NCBI GenBank assembly: GCA_900618425.1
Contig: UZAN01043427.1
Location: forward strand, 1,941-41,557
Reading direction: 5' to 3'
Origin: Echinostoma caproni
Taxonomy: Eukaryota > Platyhelminthes > Trematoda > Plagiorchiida > Echinostomatidae
Length of the DNA: 39,617 nucleotides
Shown here: positions 11,335-22,213 of the stretch, one piece after another
How the letters are laid out: every line of letters begins with the position of its first letter
How positions within the stretch are numbered: the stretch's first letter is position 1
Translations under genes and position numbers: made by a program
Notes under the pieces: model-generated
What the model was told of the DNA's origin: nothing
Databases searched by the model: none
Seen by the model: the letters and a program-made list of their open reading frames with translations, nothing else

Positions 11335-11667
11335 CTAAATTTTGTGACTTGAATATTTTGTTGGGCGGCATATACCACGTTCCTTTACTGTGGCGGGAAA
11401 TGGTTCAGCAGTGTTCAGCACCAGCACTGTTTTCGGATCGGCAGATGCTACGTTGATTTCCATAGTCCTCGCCAAATTCTCAGCTGGATCGTTCGAGCAG
11501 GGATGACGACAACCAATAAGGCTCAAACACGCCTTTAGCTGTGCCACACAAAATTTATTTGTTAGCGGTGATCTGTCCCCCGACTGAATAACTTCTGCAG
11601 GATTCAAATCAAAAAGGATGTAGTTAGTGTCCACGTATGGAAAAACCGCGGCAACTTTGAATACGAA
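11335..11667 (-). CDS. Unrecognised candidate coding exon
   Basis: The minus-strand frame is open for about 110 codons between a TGA at 11668-11670 and a TAG at the low end. It contains YVDTNYILFDLNPAEVIQSG, a segment with three cysteines (KFCVAQLKAC and RHPCSND), and MEINVASADPKTVLVL, alternating polar and hydrophobic like a folded domain. The only Met is internal and late, so this would be an internal or terminal exon. The AG of TTCAAAG near 11656 could be an acceptor, and ACAGTAAAG near 11380 could be a donor ending the exon before the stop. Composition looks more like coding sequence than nearby frames. I do not recognise the family and give no function. Confidence 0.4.
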   Translation of the reverse strand, partial: FVFKVAAVFPYVDTNYILFDLNPAEVIQSGDRSPLTNKFCVAQLKACLSLIGCRHPCSNDPAENLARTMEINVASADPKTVLVLNTAEPFPATVKERGICRPTKYSSHKI

Positions 11668-11699
11668 TCACCAAGCAAATTGTATAATAGTGACCCGGA

Positions 11700-12515
11700 A
11701 ACAGAGCACAGAAATCCTCGTGTACACCATATAACTGTCCGGTAACGGTGTTCATTTTTTCGGTCTTAGCCTCAGCCTGTGTAGTCATGCCTCAAAATTA
11801 TTTATTAGTCCAACGATAGGTTGGGTGACCAATGCACTTGTCCCCCTACGGCTCCATCTTCTCCAGCCCAAGATAGCCATCTTCTAGCTTCTAACTCGGC
11901 TCCGCGTTACGGAGGTGGACTTATTAAGCGGTCATCGTGATATAGTACTCCATCCGGACACATACGGATATCTTACCAGCGGGCCTAGAACTTTATCAAC
12001 TTCTGCTATACATTCGGGCTCAAACACTTCAACTGTGCAGTTGTCATTTCTGCATATTGACCCTTTCTCAACTTCCGCAACTCATACATCAGAACAGGAG
12101 TTTCTGACGCACTTAAGCGACATCACTCGATTGCACAATTGTGGAAGGGCGGTTAGCGTCAGTATAGGTTGAGTGCAAGGAAGTTCAACTGAACGAACAT
12201 TCCTCCGCTCATGTCTTTGATTGCTTCGGTGACATAAAAAAGGATTTGTGTTGCTTCCTGGAACCTTGGCTCGGCCATAAAGCCGTGATGGATCTTACAA
12301 TGAAATATATTAAATCAACACTACTATTAAAATTCTCTAGAAATTGATTGGTCGCTTGTCCTACACGCAGAGTCACTTGGGGGAGAAGTTCACACCACTG
12401 TGATCATCTTCGGAGAACAATCGATCAAACAACACTTCAAACAGCGAACCTTGATACAAATGGGATTTGAATATCGTAGTGAAGTAAGAGTGTGGATCAC
12501 TAGATATGTTTCATA
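11700..12515. other. Unassigned, possibly degraded retroelement
   Basis: Plus-strand frames around 11880-12250 carry loose endonuclease-like scraps (a GGGL patch near 11910) but no ordered set of motifs. I cannot support a specific element. Confidence 0.3.
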
Positions 12516-12519
12516 TTTC

Positions 12520-13745
12520 AAGTCAAGTCAAGTATTCGCTTTATACACCCCGAAAGGTGAATATTCAGCAGCCACATAGTTAACCAACAATTATCGAACA
12601 AAATTATACCGGAATTGGGGTAAGTAAGGAGAAAAGGAAACAGTTTACGATATGAGTGAGTCAAAATCCGAAGCGATGCGTTCTGGGCTGACGAGAAATC
12701 GGGCAAGATAGGGCACCACAGAAGACCGATAGGTTGTCGTACGAGCAAATATACAGTTATAGCAGGACCGGGTGGAACAGGAGTACACACACCTAATGAT
12801 GTCTTGATGTAACGGATGTGAAGGGTTGTCAATGATTTTTGTTGATAACGAAAAGCATGAGTTTGTATATTGTGGAACGATAAATGGACAAAACGTTTCA
12901 TAGGAAGTCCACCTATTTCTTTATAAATGTGTTAAGGCTCTGTAATGTGGTTTAAAGTCCTTCTTGAGCATCCCTGGAAAGATTACCGGGGATGTGTACA
13001 ACCATAAGGGCAAAACAGAAGCAAAAGAAAACGTTTATTCAAGAAGCGAAGGATGAATAGTGTTTTCTGTAGTAAGACATAAAATGATAGTTTCCTGACC
13101 TTTCCAAATACAGAAATAACTTGGTCACATCAGCATAAATTTCAGCTTATTAACATATCAAGATACGTGACATTTAGGGGTTGGATAATAGTATCATCGC
13201 GTATGCTCTACGTGGGACAGGATTCAAGGAACTTAGCATAATTATTCCCTCTGTGAAGTGAGAACAGCACATCTACGCATTTAGAGGGATTGAGAGTTAG
13301 GTTATGCTCAGCGGACCACTCAGCAAGGTTAGTAAGGCCAAGTTGGAGTGCGAGTGACAGATGCATCAGGATGGGTGATTCTGACCACAACATCGTCCGC
13401 ATATTTAATGAGCAGGGAATTCGGAAAAGTTGGCATGGATGAAATATAAATGGAAAAGAAAAACGGGGATAGAACAGCACCCTGTATTACACCTAGTGTA
13501 GAAATTAAGGAAGAGGAGGAACGACCAAGGTAACGTAGGAACTGTGAGCCATTTATGAAATAGTTAATAAGTATTGCAGTTGTCGTTTACGATATTCCAT
13601 TGGAACACAAAATATTTAGCAACTTAGACCTGTCAACACAATTGAAGGCGTCACTGTAATCCAAGAAACAAATTCTGACAGCTTCCTTATTACCATCAAG
13701 TGCTGACAGAATATAGTGAACCAAAGAATCTAGGGCATCCAGTGT
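12520..13745 (-). mobile_element. Second non-LTR retrotransposon family, RT relic, 5'-truncated
   Basis: Read on the minus strand, the fragment starts abruptly with TLDALDSLVHYILSALDGNK, followed by ICFLDYSDAFNCVDRSKLL (motif A with its Asp). Then come VIQGAVLSPFFFSIYISSMP, IKYADDVVV (catalytic YADD intact) and LAEWSAEHNLTLNPSKCVDV near 13250-13310. The C-terminal part continues at 12518-12901 in another frame. The 3' end is a short tandem ACTTG tail at 12521-12535. These motifs and the tail differ clearly from the CR1 copies at 5.9 and 14 kb, so this is another family. A stop near 13590 and frame changes make it inactive. Confidence 0.85.
13208..13480 (-). pseudogene. RT palm/thumb frame of the second non-LTR family
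   Basis: This open piece of the relic covers the region after the YADD motif, including LTNLAEWSAEHNLTLNPSKC and VLFSLHRG. Its N-terminal part reads through the YADD region in the wrong frame, so a frameshift lies near 13380. Confidence 0.7.
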
Positions 13746-14015
13746 ATGGTAAAAAATTAATTACTGAATTCTTCTGAAGCGAAGATGACTTTTATATTTA
13801 CTGTATTCCTGTCTAATCGAATAAAATGATAGAAAATTGTTTCTTGCTTTATTTCAAACGCAATAGGCCACAGTATTCTTACAAACACTGTATGCCACCA
13901 CTTCCAAACATTTTATCATCCTAGCTGAGCAAACCTATCGAACAAGCGATTCAAACAGGTGGCTGCCAAACCAGATTGTTCGTGGTTTCGCAATGATTGA
14001 ATACATGTTCCTATA

Positions 14016-14734
14016 GTGAAATGTGCAACAGGCCTAACAAATAAGTATGATAAACTTTTATTAGAGGTTGAGGAAAGGGCCAGTGCAAAACGTTTGGTGC
14101 TTGAGGATAAAGTAGCCGTTCTGAGCACCCAAGTCCCTCCGACCAGTCCCATTCAATGGTCACCTAAGGGTCCAAGTTGCTTCACAAACCGCACCATTCC
14201 TGTACAAAATACGCAGGAAATCGTTGTCAACAATGCACCAACGGCAACAAGAGACAACCATTGGTCCAGAGCCGAGGGATATCATTAGATCACTGAAGCC
14301 TATCAAAGCAACAGAAAACCCGTCAGCAGGTTGCAAGAAAGGCGTTAGGAACACCAAATTAACAGTCATTTGCACGAATTTACCTGAGCCGACAAGCCAA
14401 ACACTGAAGGAAAGGCAAGAAGAAGAGGTTGGTCGTTGGAAAGGTTTGTGCACTCTAATGGGAACTGATGTGCAACCCGTGAGCCTCACGCGCCTTGTGT
14501 CAGCTAAATTCGCCACACACAGGAGAACCCAGGTTAGTCCCAGTTATGCTGAAGAGCAAAACTGACGTTGAGAACGTCCTTCTTTTGAGTTATCTCTTGA
14601 TAAACAGCTCTAGTACCACAAGAATTTTCTCTGATAGACCATGGGCAGAGCGTGTGCAACATCGGAAAAATCCAGAGGGCGCATTGGAAGTAGAGAACAC
14701 AATGGTAGGTCTCATCAAAGAGGACCACAACTAA
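14016..14734 (+). pseudogene. CR1 copy 2 ORF1 (nucleic-acid-binding protein) relic
   Basis: Trematode CR1 ORF1 proteins are nucleic-acid-binding chaperone-like proteins. The first frame (14016-14288) has a charged, helix-prone stretch, KLLLEVEERASAKRLVLEDK. A second frame (14224-14565) carries QEEEVGRWKGLCTLMGTD and PVSLTRLVSAKF. It is overlapped by a third frame (14495-14734) with PRLVPVMLKSKTDVENVLLL and IFSDRPWAERV, the usual end of this ORF. The overlaps show at least two frameshifts, one near 14510. I see no zinc knuckle. Confidence 0.65.
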
Positions 14735-15306
14735 ATGATCCTGATGAGTCAAGAAGCTACTACAACGCCTATAAGTAGTGTTGTTTTATCAAAGACTTAA
14801 CAAACTGCCAAGATGTATTACCATATCAATCAATCTTCTTACTTGTTTACCAAATTACCACGGAAAGGCCCGAAGATAATGAAGGTCACCCTCAGCACAC
14901 CAGAAATGGCGACCACAGTACTTCAATTTGGGAAACTAGATAATAAAAAAGACCACCAGAACTGAGCTTGAGACCCTGGATGAAGACTATAGTACCGGAA
15001 TTTCCACTGTATGATAACGGTGCAAATGCAAAATGGATTCAGGCTTCATGCTCCCTTCCACAATCGGGGGATCAGAGTATCAGAGCTCCCTTCTACGAAA
15101 CTCCAATGTGAGCCGACCGTTACACGGTGGGCGATGAATCTACATCTCACCCAAAGGGACCAAAAGCATTTTACCTGTTGCTATACTAATGTCCATGATT
15201 TTCGCAGTAGGTTCTCCCAACCGGTGTTGCGTTTCCAATCCGGTCAGTGGGATATAATTGCTGTAACATAAACTTGGCTGACGGTTGAAATTCTCGACTC
15301 TCAGTT

Positions 15307-16035
15307 GTGCCTACCGGGCATGTCTCTTCTCAAACGCGATCGTCCAACACGTGGGGGTGGTATTCTACTTTACCATCGAAGCGATCTCCTGAGGGCGATG
15401 CAGTTAATCCTCCGATTTCAGTCCATGACACAATTTGTAGTAGACTGAAAATGTCGAAGTACGACGATTGTCTTATTAGAGTGGTCTATCGTTTCCCCTC
15501 ATTCATGGAGTCGGCAAACGATACACTTTCGCGAGCTATGTCACAAGTCATATCAGCTAAATTTAGTCCTATTCCAATGGTGCTTGACTTCGATTGCCCT
15601 CATGTTAATCAGATTATGGCCCCCCACCCATCGTTTCGAAGTCAGTTTAAACAGTTAATCGACTCTCATCCGCTGTACAACCACTTGATGGAGCCCACCA
15701 GGTTTGGGAAGATGGAGACGTCGTCAATGCTGCATTTGGTATTAACGAACGACGAGCTTTTGGTGAAATCTATCGATGTCTCACCCTCCTTAGGACGCAG
15801 TGACCATGCAGTATTGTTGTTCAAATACGCCTGCTACGGTTCGATAGAAAAAACTCCGCAAAACAATACAAGTCTCGCGGTTGACTATACCACATTGCTG
15901 AATTTGGCTCACTGTACTCAGTTGATCTTTCCTGGGGACGTAAGTGACCCACTGGTCACCTGGAAAGCATTTACGAACAGACTTACAAATCTGATCACCT
16001 CAGTTACCAACAATGTCAGAAAATCAAGGGTCTAG
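15307..16035 (+). pseudogene. CR1 copy 2 endonuclease (APE-like) relic
   Basis: The apurinic-type endonuclease nicks target DNA. Just upstream, in another frame, TCCYTNVHDFRSRF (about 15173-15210) is its start and IIAVT-stop-TWL (about 15255-15285) stands where the catalytic ETWL belongs. The RGGGILLYHRSDL block near 15340-15385 is also in another frame. In this frame YDDCLIRVVYRFP, LDFDCPHVNQ (degenerate for GDFNCPHV) and the C-terminal LGRSDHAVLLFKY block with intact SDH follow. Loss of the catalytic Glu to a stop and the changed GDFN motif show it is dead. Confidence 0.85.
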
Positions 16036-16488
16036 AACTCTCTGATTCGCTGCCGCAAAAAGAAATGGATGTCTCTGCGAAATCGATTTTGGCGAGAATA
16101 CAATCGATTTCCAACTGACAGCACCCAGAGTAAACATCAACAATTGCGAAATCATTGTACCCAGTTGATGCGGTAGGATAAGCTGAGATACCAAGAAACG
16201 CTCTCACGGAAGTTCATTTCCAATCCGTCGCTTCTAAACAAACATGTCATTATGTCGAGAAAAGCAAATTATGGTATACCCGCACTCAGCGGCCTTGGGA
16301 AAATCGCCAGTAACACCCAGGAAACAGCTGAGATGTTGAAAAACAAATATATCCAAGTCTTAGACGCACCCAACAACGTGAGGCTGTGACTACCTCGCCG
16401 GATACTCTTTCTTCGGAATCCACCTTTACGTTTGATGCCGACAAAGTGAAATCAAAGCTTCCGGATTTACGTAAGTATTCGGCTCCAT

Positions 16489-17333
16489 GTGCACAAAATC
16501 TACATCCCCCAACCGCTTATTTCGTTAGCGGATGACATATTTGAGCCGCTAGTCTTTCTCTTCCAAAGGATGTTTGACGCAACCGTGCTGCCCAGGTCGT
16601 GGAAACAAGGCATAATTTCTCCAATTTACAAGGGCGGCTGTCGTAGTGATCTTGCCAACTACTGCCCGGTTACACTCCTATCCGTCCTATCCAAAGTCAT
16701 AGAATCCATCGTAGCAAACATCTTGATGGAACACTTATAGAAATACGATCTTCTTTCTCCAGCTCAGCATGGATTCCGTCAAAAGAGATCATGTACTAAT
16801 AATCTACTTCTGGGCTCCGATGAATGGGCACAGACAATAGACAAAGGCAATGCAGTTGATGTGGTTTACCTGGACTTCTACAAAGCGTTCAATCGGGTAA
16901 ACCACGAGATACTGTAAAATTTTGGTATCAATGACCTCGAGCTTGATTGAATTGTTGCGTTTCTCCAACAACGGACCCTATCGGTTCGAGTCTCTAATTT
17001 ACTGCCCGCCCCTATCAAAGTTTCCCGAGGAGTGCTTAGTCCTCGACTTTTTCTCTTGTTCATAAACGAATTATCGAATGTCCTAGGACCAATAACAATT
17101 TGTTTGCAGACGATGTCAAAATCTGGAAGACAGTGACAGAAATAGAAGGTTCGCTGGAACTCCAAGAAACATTGAATGCAACTCACAAATGGTCTCTTAA
17201 GGACAACGTCCAATTTAACGTCTCCAAATGCAAGATGATTTCGCTACGCCACCATGGTCGGTTTCCCTATTTCCTCGGAAACGATCTACTGTCGCATGCA
17301 CCAACAGAGGACTTGGGTGTTATAGTTCACTAA
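16489..17333 (+). pseudogene. CR1 copy 2 reverse transcriptase relic
   Basis: The RT begins with PLVFLFQRMFDATVLPRSWK and GIISPIYKGGCRSDLANYCP, continues past a stop at 16738-16740 with LLSPAQHGFRQKRS, then VVYLDFYKAFNRVNHEIL (motif A, Asp present), another stop, RQ/QQRTLSVRVSN, a shortened SRGVLSP block in place of the usual PQGSVLGP, and FADDVKIWKTVTEIEGSLEL (catalytic FADD intact) in the frame at 17100-17333. Closely parallel to copy 1, with independent stops. Confidence 0.85.
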
Positions 17334-17704
17334 GACCTGAGTTATTCTATTTACTGTGTCAGGGCGTCATCAACAGCACTCAAACATGCCGGTCTAATTA
17401 AACGTGTTTTTGGTCGTTTTGAGCCATCTTTATTCCCACGTATACTGTCAGTATACGTCTGGCCGCATATGGAATATGCCATCCAAACCTGGAATCCATG
17501 GTTACGTGATTCTTNTAAAACTTGAGGAATAATTAACACACATTACATTCGAACATCCATGAGCACACAACAAAACCGAATAAAGCATATGGAGTTTTAT
17601 TCATTATTGGTACAGTTCAATTCCTGTAAATACCCTATGAGACAAGAAAAGCATCTGTTTGTAAGTAATACCCATAATAAAGCGTTGACTCAAACTTTGA
17701 ATGA

Positions 17705-20700
17705 ATTTCGATCACGTTACTCCATGTTCTTCATGTTTATTTTGCGCCTTTTTCGAACACTTTTCGCAAGAAGACACTCGAGATGAGGGATCAGTACTGT
17801 ATTGCACTATCCGTTTTTTATTTCCCTTAAAGATCAATTGTTATACCGATAGATCTGTACACGTCCAGCCCATAACTCGGCTCTGCTTCCAAGAGGTGTA
17901 AGACGTAATCCTTTTCACTCCATTAACAATGCTGACAACACCATGCGGGTGATCGTCACACGCAGCTGACCTGCCACGCCTAGGACGTGGTTAGATGATC
18001 GCCCACCGTGTCCAATATCAGGGTGGTTCGCTTATTTCCACATTTTGTCTTATGGAATCAGATAGACTGAACTGGTAACCTTAACAAAACATGCGCGGGA
18101 CATTGTGAATGAAGGATCACAAAATGTGCACTGAATTAAACTGCGCAAATTTAATAGGGATATCAGATTGACCTTGCAAAACTGATCTCGCTATTGAAAT
18201 TCTTCACGGGGAAACTCTATTTTAAAAGTGATCTCTTTTGTGAGCATGACATGCAAGCACACGCGCGCACACACCCACAAGCTTGGTGATGGGGAGAGGG
18301 CTACAGTACAATAGATCACATGAGATTAACGCAATACGGTTGACCATCGTGAACAGTGCAGTGAATTAACGAACATGTTCACACGCATCAGTGCACATGC
18401 GGGTGTAAACCCGACTCGGGGAGAACGCGTACAGATATTGTCTACCCCCTCACTGTATACTTCCATACAGGATTGTCTCTCGGGTACGGAAAGGGGAGGC
18501 GTTTCGTGCATTTTACTGTTATTATTTGTCGAAAGGGGCCTTGCATCGGTTGTCCACATTTAGGAAAACAAACAAGAAGCATTCTGATAAACTCCACAGC
18601 AATGCATGCCTCGGTGGAGAACAATCAACGTTCAAAATGCATGATTTGCAAAAACGTGAAAAATAGTCCTATTCTGACCGCAGGAATCACCTGGGTCACC
18701 GGTGTAAGCTTTAACAAATTGCTATTCCTCTTGCATTTTGAAGACAATCTGTCGGAACGGCAGTAATGGATTCCGAGTCCAGTTATATGTAATTGTATAA
18801 TTTATACCTAGCCTGAACAGTACGCTAGTGTGGCAACTCCCACGGGGTTAATGTCTTATTTGGATCCATGGATTTGGTGTTTTGGGTCACTGAAGCTGAT
18901 AGATTGCAATGATGTGAGTACAAATTGAAATGTTAATTGAAAAGCCAGAAGTGACAATCGGACATCTTGATCTGATACTGAGACAATCTGGTGTGAAAAA
19001 AAAGCTTGAATCAGATTCATAACGTGTAAAGCGCCTTGGTTTTAGTATTTTTGCACTAAAGCCGACAGCGGGATAGTGGTGCGAACCTTCATTTGTCGTG
19101 TTATTGGGGGATTTTCTTTGGGAGTTTCCTCTGTACCATTCACGTGCACCCACCAACGCATCTGGACTATGAGAAAGATCGTTGGCCAATTGTTGTCGCA
19201 TTGGCGCTCAGGGTTGGTCAGATCGTTTGCTTGAATAACTGATGCGATGGGTGATAATCACTGTGAATGAGACCTGACATGTGGGACGATTTGAATTTAT
19301 GCAAGGTCTCGTGGTGATCGAGCAGTAAAATTGTATAGCACTACACACACGCACACACACACCAAGAAAAGCGTTTTAGATAGCCGGTCGGAATAGTGAA
19401 ATTCCAATTAATCGGATGAGCCTTCGCAAGTGCATTTCGATCGATTGAATATTGAAAAATGTATATAAGGAGTATGTGAACCAGTGAAAAAGCAATTGGG
19501 AGTCAACAAACAATTGACTGAAGCTGGTAATTTTGAATTGGGTTTTTTTCCAATACAACTCATCGTATTCACAACTTGCCCGTTTTCTACCTGATTTTAC
19601 CCCTTGCAGTAGATCATCAGTTCGAATCCCAATTCATGCTAGTCGCCAGCGCATGTGTGAAATTCAAATGAGTCTAAGCATTATTCCCCTATTCACAGAT
19701 GGGACTGAAGCACTGCATTCAAAATTACTTATTTCGCTCAAATATCTGAATATCAGCATAGAGGCGAACTGGTAAAAAGAGCAAGCTGTGTCCATCAAGC
19801 ACAAAAGGTGTACAGGGAACTTGTGAGTTGGAATGAATAGATGGGTGATTTGAAAAATGGGATATGACAGAATATCTTGCAAAAAAGAATGCATAAACAG
19901 GTATCTTCCGTTCCGACATCTCAATAATCATCAAATGATATCCTTGAATGAAGTGAAAGATGCAAGTAAAGAATCTCAAATAGGTTTGATTAAATGATAT
20001 GTAGATATATATATGTGCAGGTATTGGCTAAACTCGGACAGCATCGACTTTCATCACATTTGTTCTTCCCAACGCTTAGCTTTTCCAGCCTCATTCATGG
20101 GATTGAACATGATATTGCCCCACATCAGACGCACTATATCGGATATAATACCCAGTTATGTCCGCTTCTATTAGCGAAAGGCCATTAAAATGTACCACTT
20201 TCGATTTTGAAGATGATTGCTGGTGCGTCAGTTGTAAAATAACAAAGCCATAGTAAGAATCACAGAAAAAATGTATTTATCAAAATTACCCATAGACTTG
20301 ATACACTCACTGAACTTTCATCTCGTCCATTTTTTTATTTACCTTTCTTCCATTGTGAACATTGAAGGAAATCGCTTTTGCGCGGATTCCGCCAAGTTGA
20401 CTGTTCAGCAGAATTCGCCAGTTTCCTCTAATACATACCACACCCTAACCAATGTCGAGGAAGCTAAGCTATCCCTGTTTCTAACATAGAGAAAAGGTTT
20501 CGGTTACATTCAAATCCCAATTGCTGGGCTGTAATTAAATGAACTTGACCTTAAAACTGATCCCTCCAGAAACTGCATAAATGTGAAAAAATAATATTTA
20601 TTGAGATTTAACCGTTTTCTACTAACAACCTCAGGCAAGAACATATACAAACTTTCATTTGTGAAAAATATGACTTCGACGAATGCATTTTGAGAGTAAC

Positions 20701-21472
20701 AGTTATCGAAAATCTCCCTTATCAGTGTATTAAATTTTGCGATATCCAGATTGGTGTGTGCAGGAGACGAACAGCAAGGCGCTCAGTATTTAATTCCCTT
20801 CCAACTCCTCAGGCGGGATAGATATTTACTTCTTTTAACATGTAGAACGAAATTCATTGGAAAACTAGCTCCGTAGGTCAGCTTTCACCGCATGCTGAAA
20901 TACTCGTTAGTCACCAGTGAGATAAACCCATTGCCTAATAGAAGGGCAACGCGATTTGAATTTTTTGTTTAAATCAACGCAGGCTCTGCCTTGTTGGGCG
21001 TTCAATAACGGCTTCATATCAGGTGACCTCCGCTGCGTGATGGAAAAAACGACTGATCCGCCCGGACAATTCTTCATTTTGGTTATGTGTGACTTTTCTC
21101 CGCTGCAATCAAATTGAACCATTCATGTGAATGGTTTTCTCCCTCTTGGTTAATGTCTTAATGGAGAAATTCCGTTGACTGTGCGATAAGCTGAACTCAG
21201 GTTCATATCGAAACACTTGCATTAGTTGAGAATAAAGTCATCAGATTTATGTGCAGTTTTGTTTAAATCGTCTTTTGGGCTCATTTATATGCCAAAATCT
21301 AAGGTTTGGCATGGTGACACTACAATACGCTTACTCTTCGAGCGGCATACCTCAAGGTCAACTTTTATGTTTCTTGCACATATTTTCAGTTGTTTCAGTA
21401 TGAGGGATAATGTGTGAGTAGTTGACAGCCATATAATTTATCAGTTTATTAAAGCTAGAGTATTTTCATTAA
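17705..21472. other. Unassigned sequence with CA-type microsatellites
   Basis: No supported gene. Short alternating CA/CG-type repeats occur at about 18255-18275 and 19342-19362. A TATATATATA run lies near 20005-20015. Many short frames exist, but none carries recognisable domains. A piece at 20501-20535 resembles sequence near 8787. Confidence 0.45.
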
Positions 21473-22187
21473 NNNNNNNNNNNNNNNNNNNNNNNNNNNN
21501 NNNNNNNNNNNNNNNNNNNNNNNNNNNNNNNNNNNNNNNNNNNNNNNNNNNNNNNNNNNNNNNNNNNNNNNNNNNNNNNNNNNNNNNNNNNNNNNNNNNN
21601 NNNNNNNNNNNNNNNNNNNNNNNNNNNNNNNNNNNNNNNNNNNNNNNNNNNNNNNNNNNNNNNNNNNNNNNNNNNNNNNNNNNNNNNNNNNNNNNNNNNN
21701 NNNNNNNNNNNNNNNNNNNNNNNNNNNNNNNNNNNNNNNNNNNNNNNNNNNNNNNNNNNNNNNNNNNNNNNNNNNNNNNNNNNNNNNNNNNNNNNNNNNN
21801 NNNNNNNNNNNNNNNNNNNNNNNNNNNNNNNNNNNNNNNNNNNNNNNNNNNNNNNNNNNNNNNNNNNNNNNNNNNNNNNNNNNNNNNNNNNNNNNNNNNN
21901 NNNNNNNNNNNNNNNNNNNNNNNNNNNNNNNNNNNNNNNNNNNNNNNNNNNNNNNNNNNNNNNNNNNNNNNNNNNNNNNNNNNNNNNNNNNNNNNNNNNN
22001 NNNNNNNNNNNNNNNNNNNNNNNNNNNNNNNNNNNNNNNNNNNNNNNNNNNNNNNNNNNNNNNNNNNNNNNNNNNNNNNNNNNNNNNNNNNNNNNNNNNN
22101 NNNNNNNNNNNNNNNNNNNNNNNNNNNNNNNNNNNNNNNNNNNNNNNNNNNNNNNNNNNNNNNNNNNNNNNNNNNNNNNNNNNNNNN
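21473..22187. other. Assembly gap (N run)
   Basis: 715 undetermined bases. The right side opens directly into a TA microsatellite, a common reason for assembly failure. Confidence 0.99.
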
Positions 22188-22213
22188 TATATATATATAT
22201 ATATATATATATT
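22188..22213 (+). repeat. (TA)n microsatellite at gap edge
   Basis: A perfect TA run abutting the N stretch. Its true length is unknown because it continues into the gap. Confidence 0.9.

Larger units (their letters stand above)
13990..17700 (+). mobile_element. CR1-type non-LTR retrotransposon, copy 2 (ORF1 and ORF2 recognisable)
   Basis: This is the longest element in the window. ORF1 remains lie at 14016-14734, endonuclease at about 15150-15840, RT at about 16480-17330, and a 3' tail CCCATAATAAAG near 17669-17680. The order and the shared linker and RT sequence match copy 1. Several stops (for example inside the endonuclease near 15270 and at 16738-16740 and 16914-16916) and frameshifts inactivate it. 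Compared with copy 1, about 110 codons of the C-terminal domain are missing at around 17515-17545, next to a single ambiguous base at 17515. The start is placed where the ORF1-like frame begins; target-site duplications were not found. Confidence 0.85.

Noticed and set aside
11880..12250. Possible non-LTR endonuclease fragment on the plus strand
   Set aside because: Only isolated GGG-type scraps; catalytic blocks not found in order.
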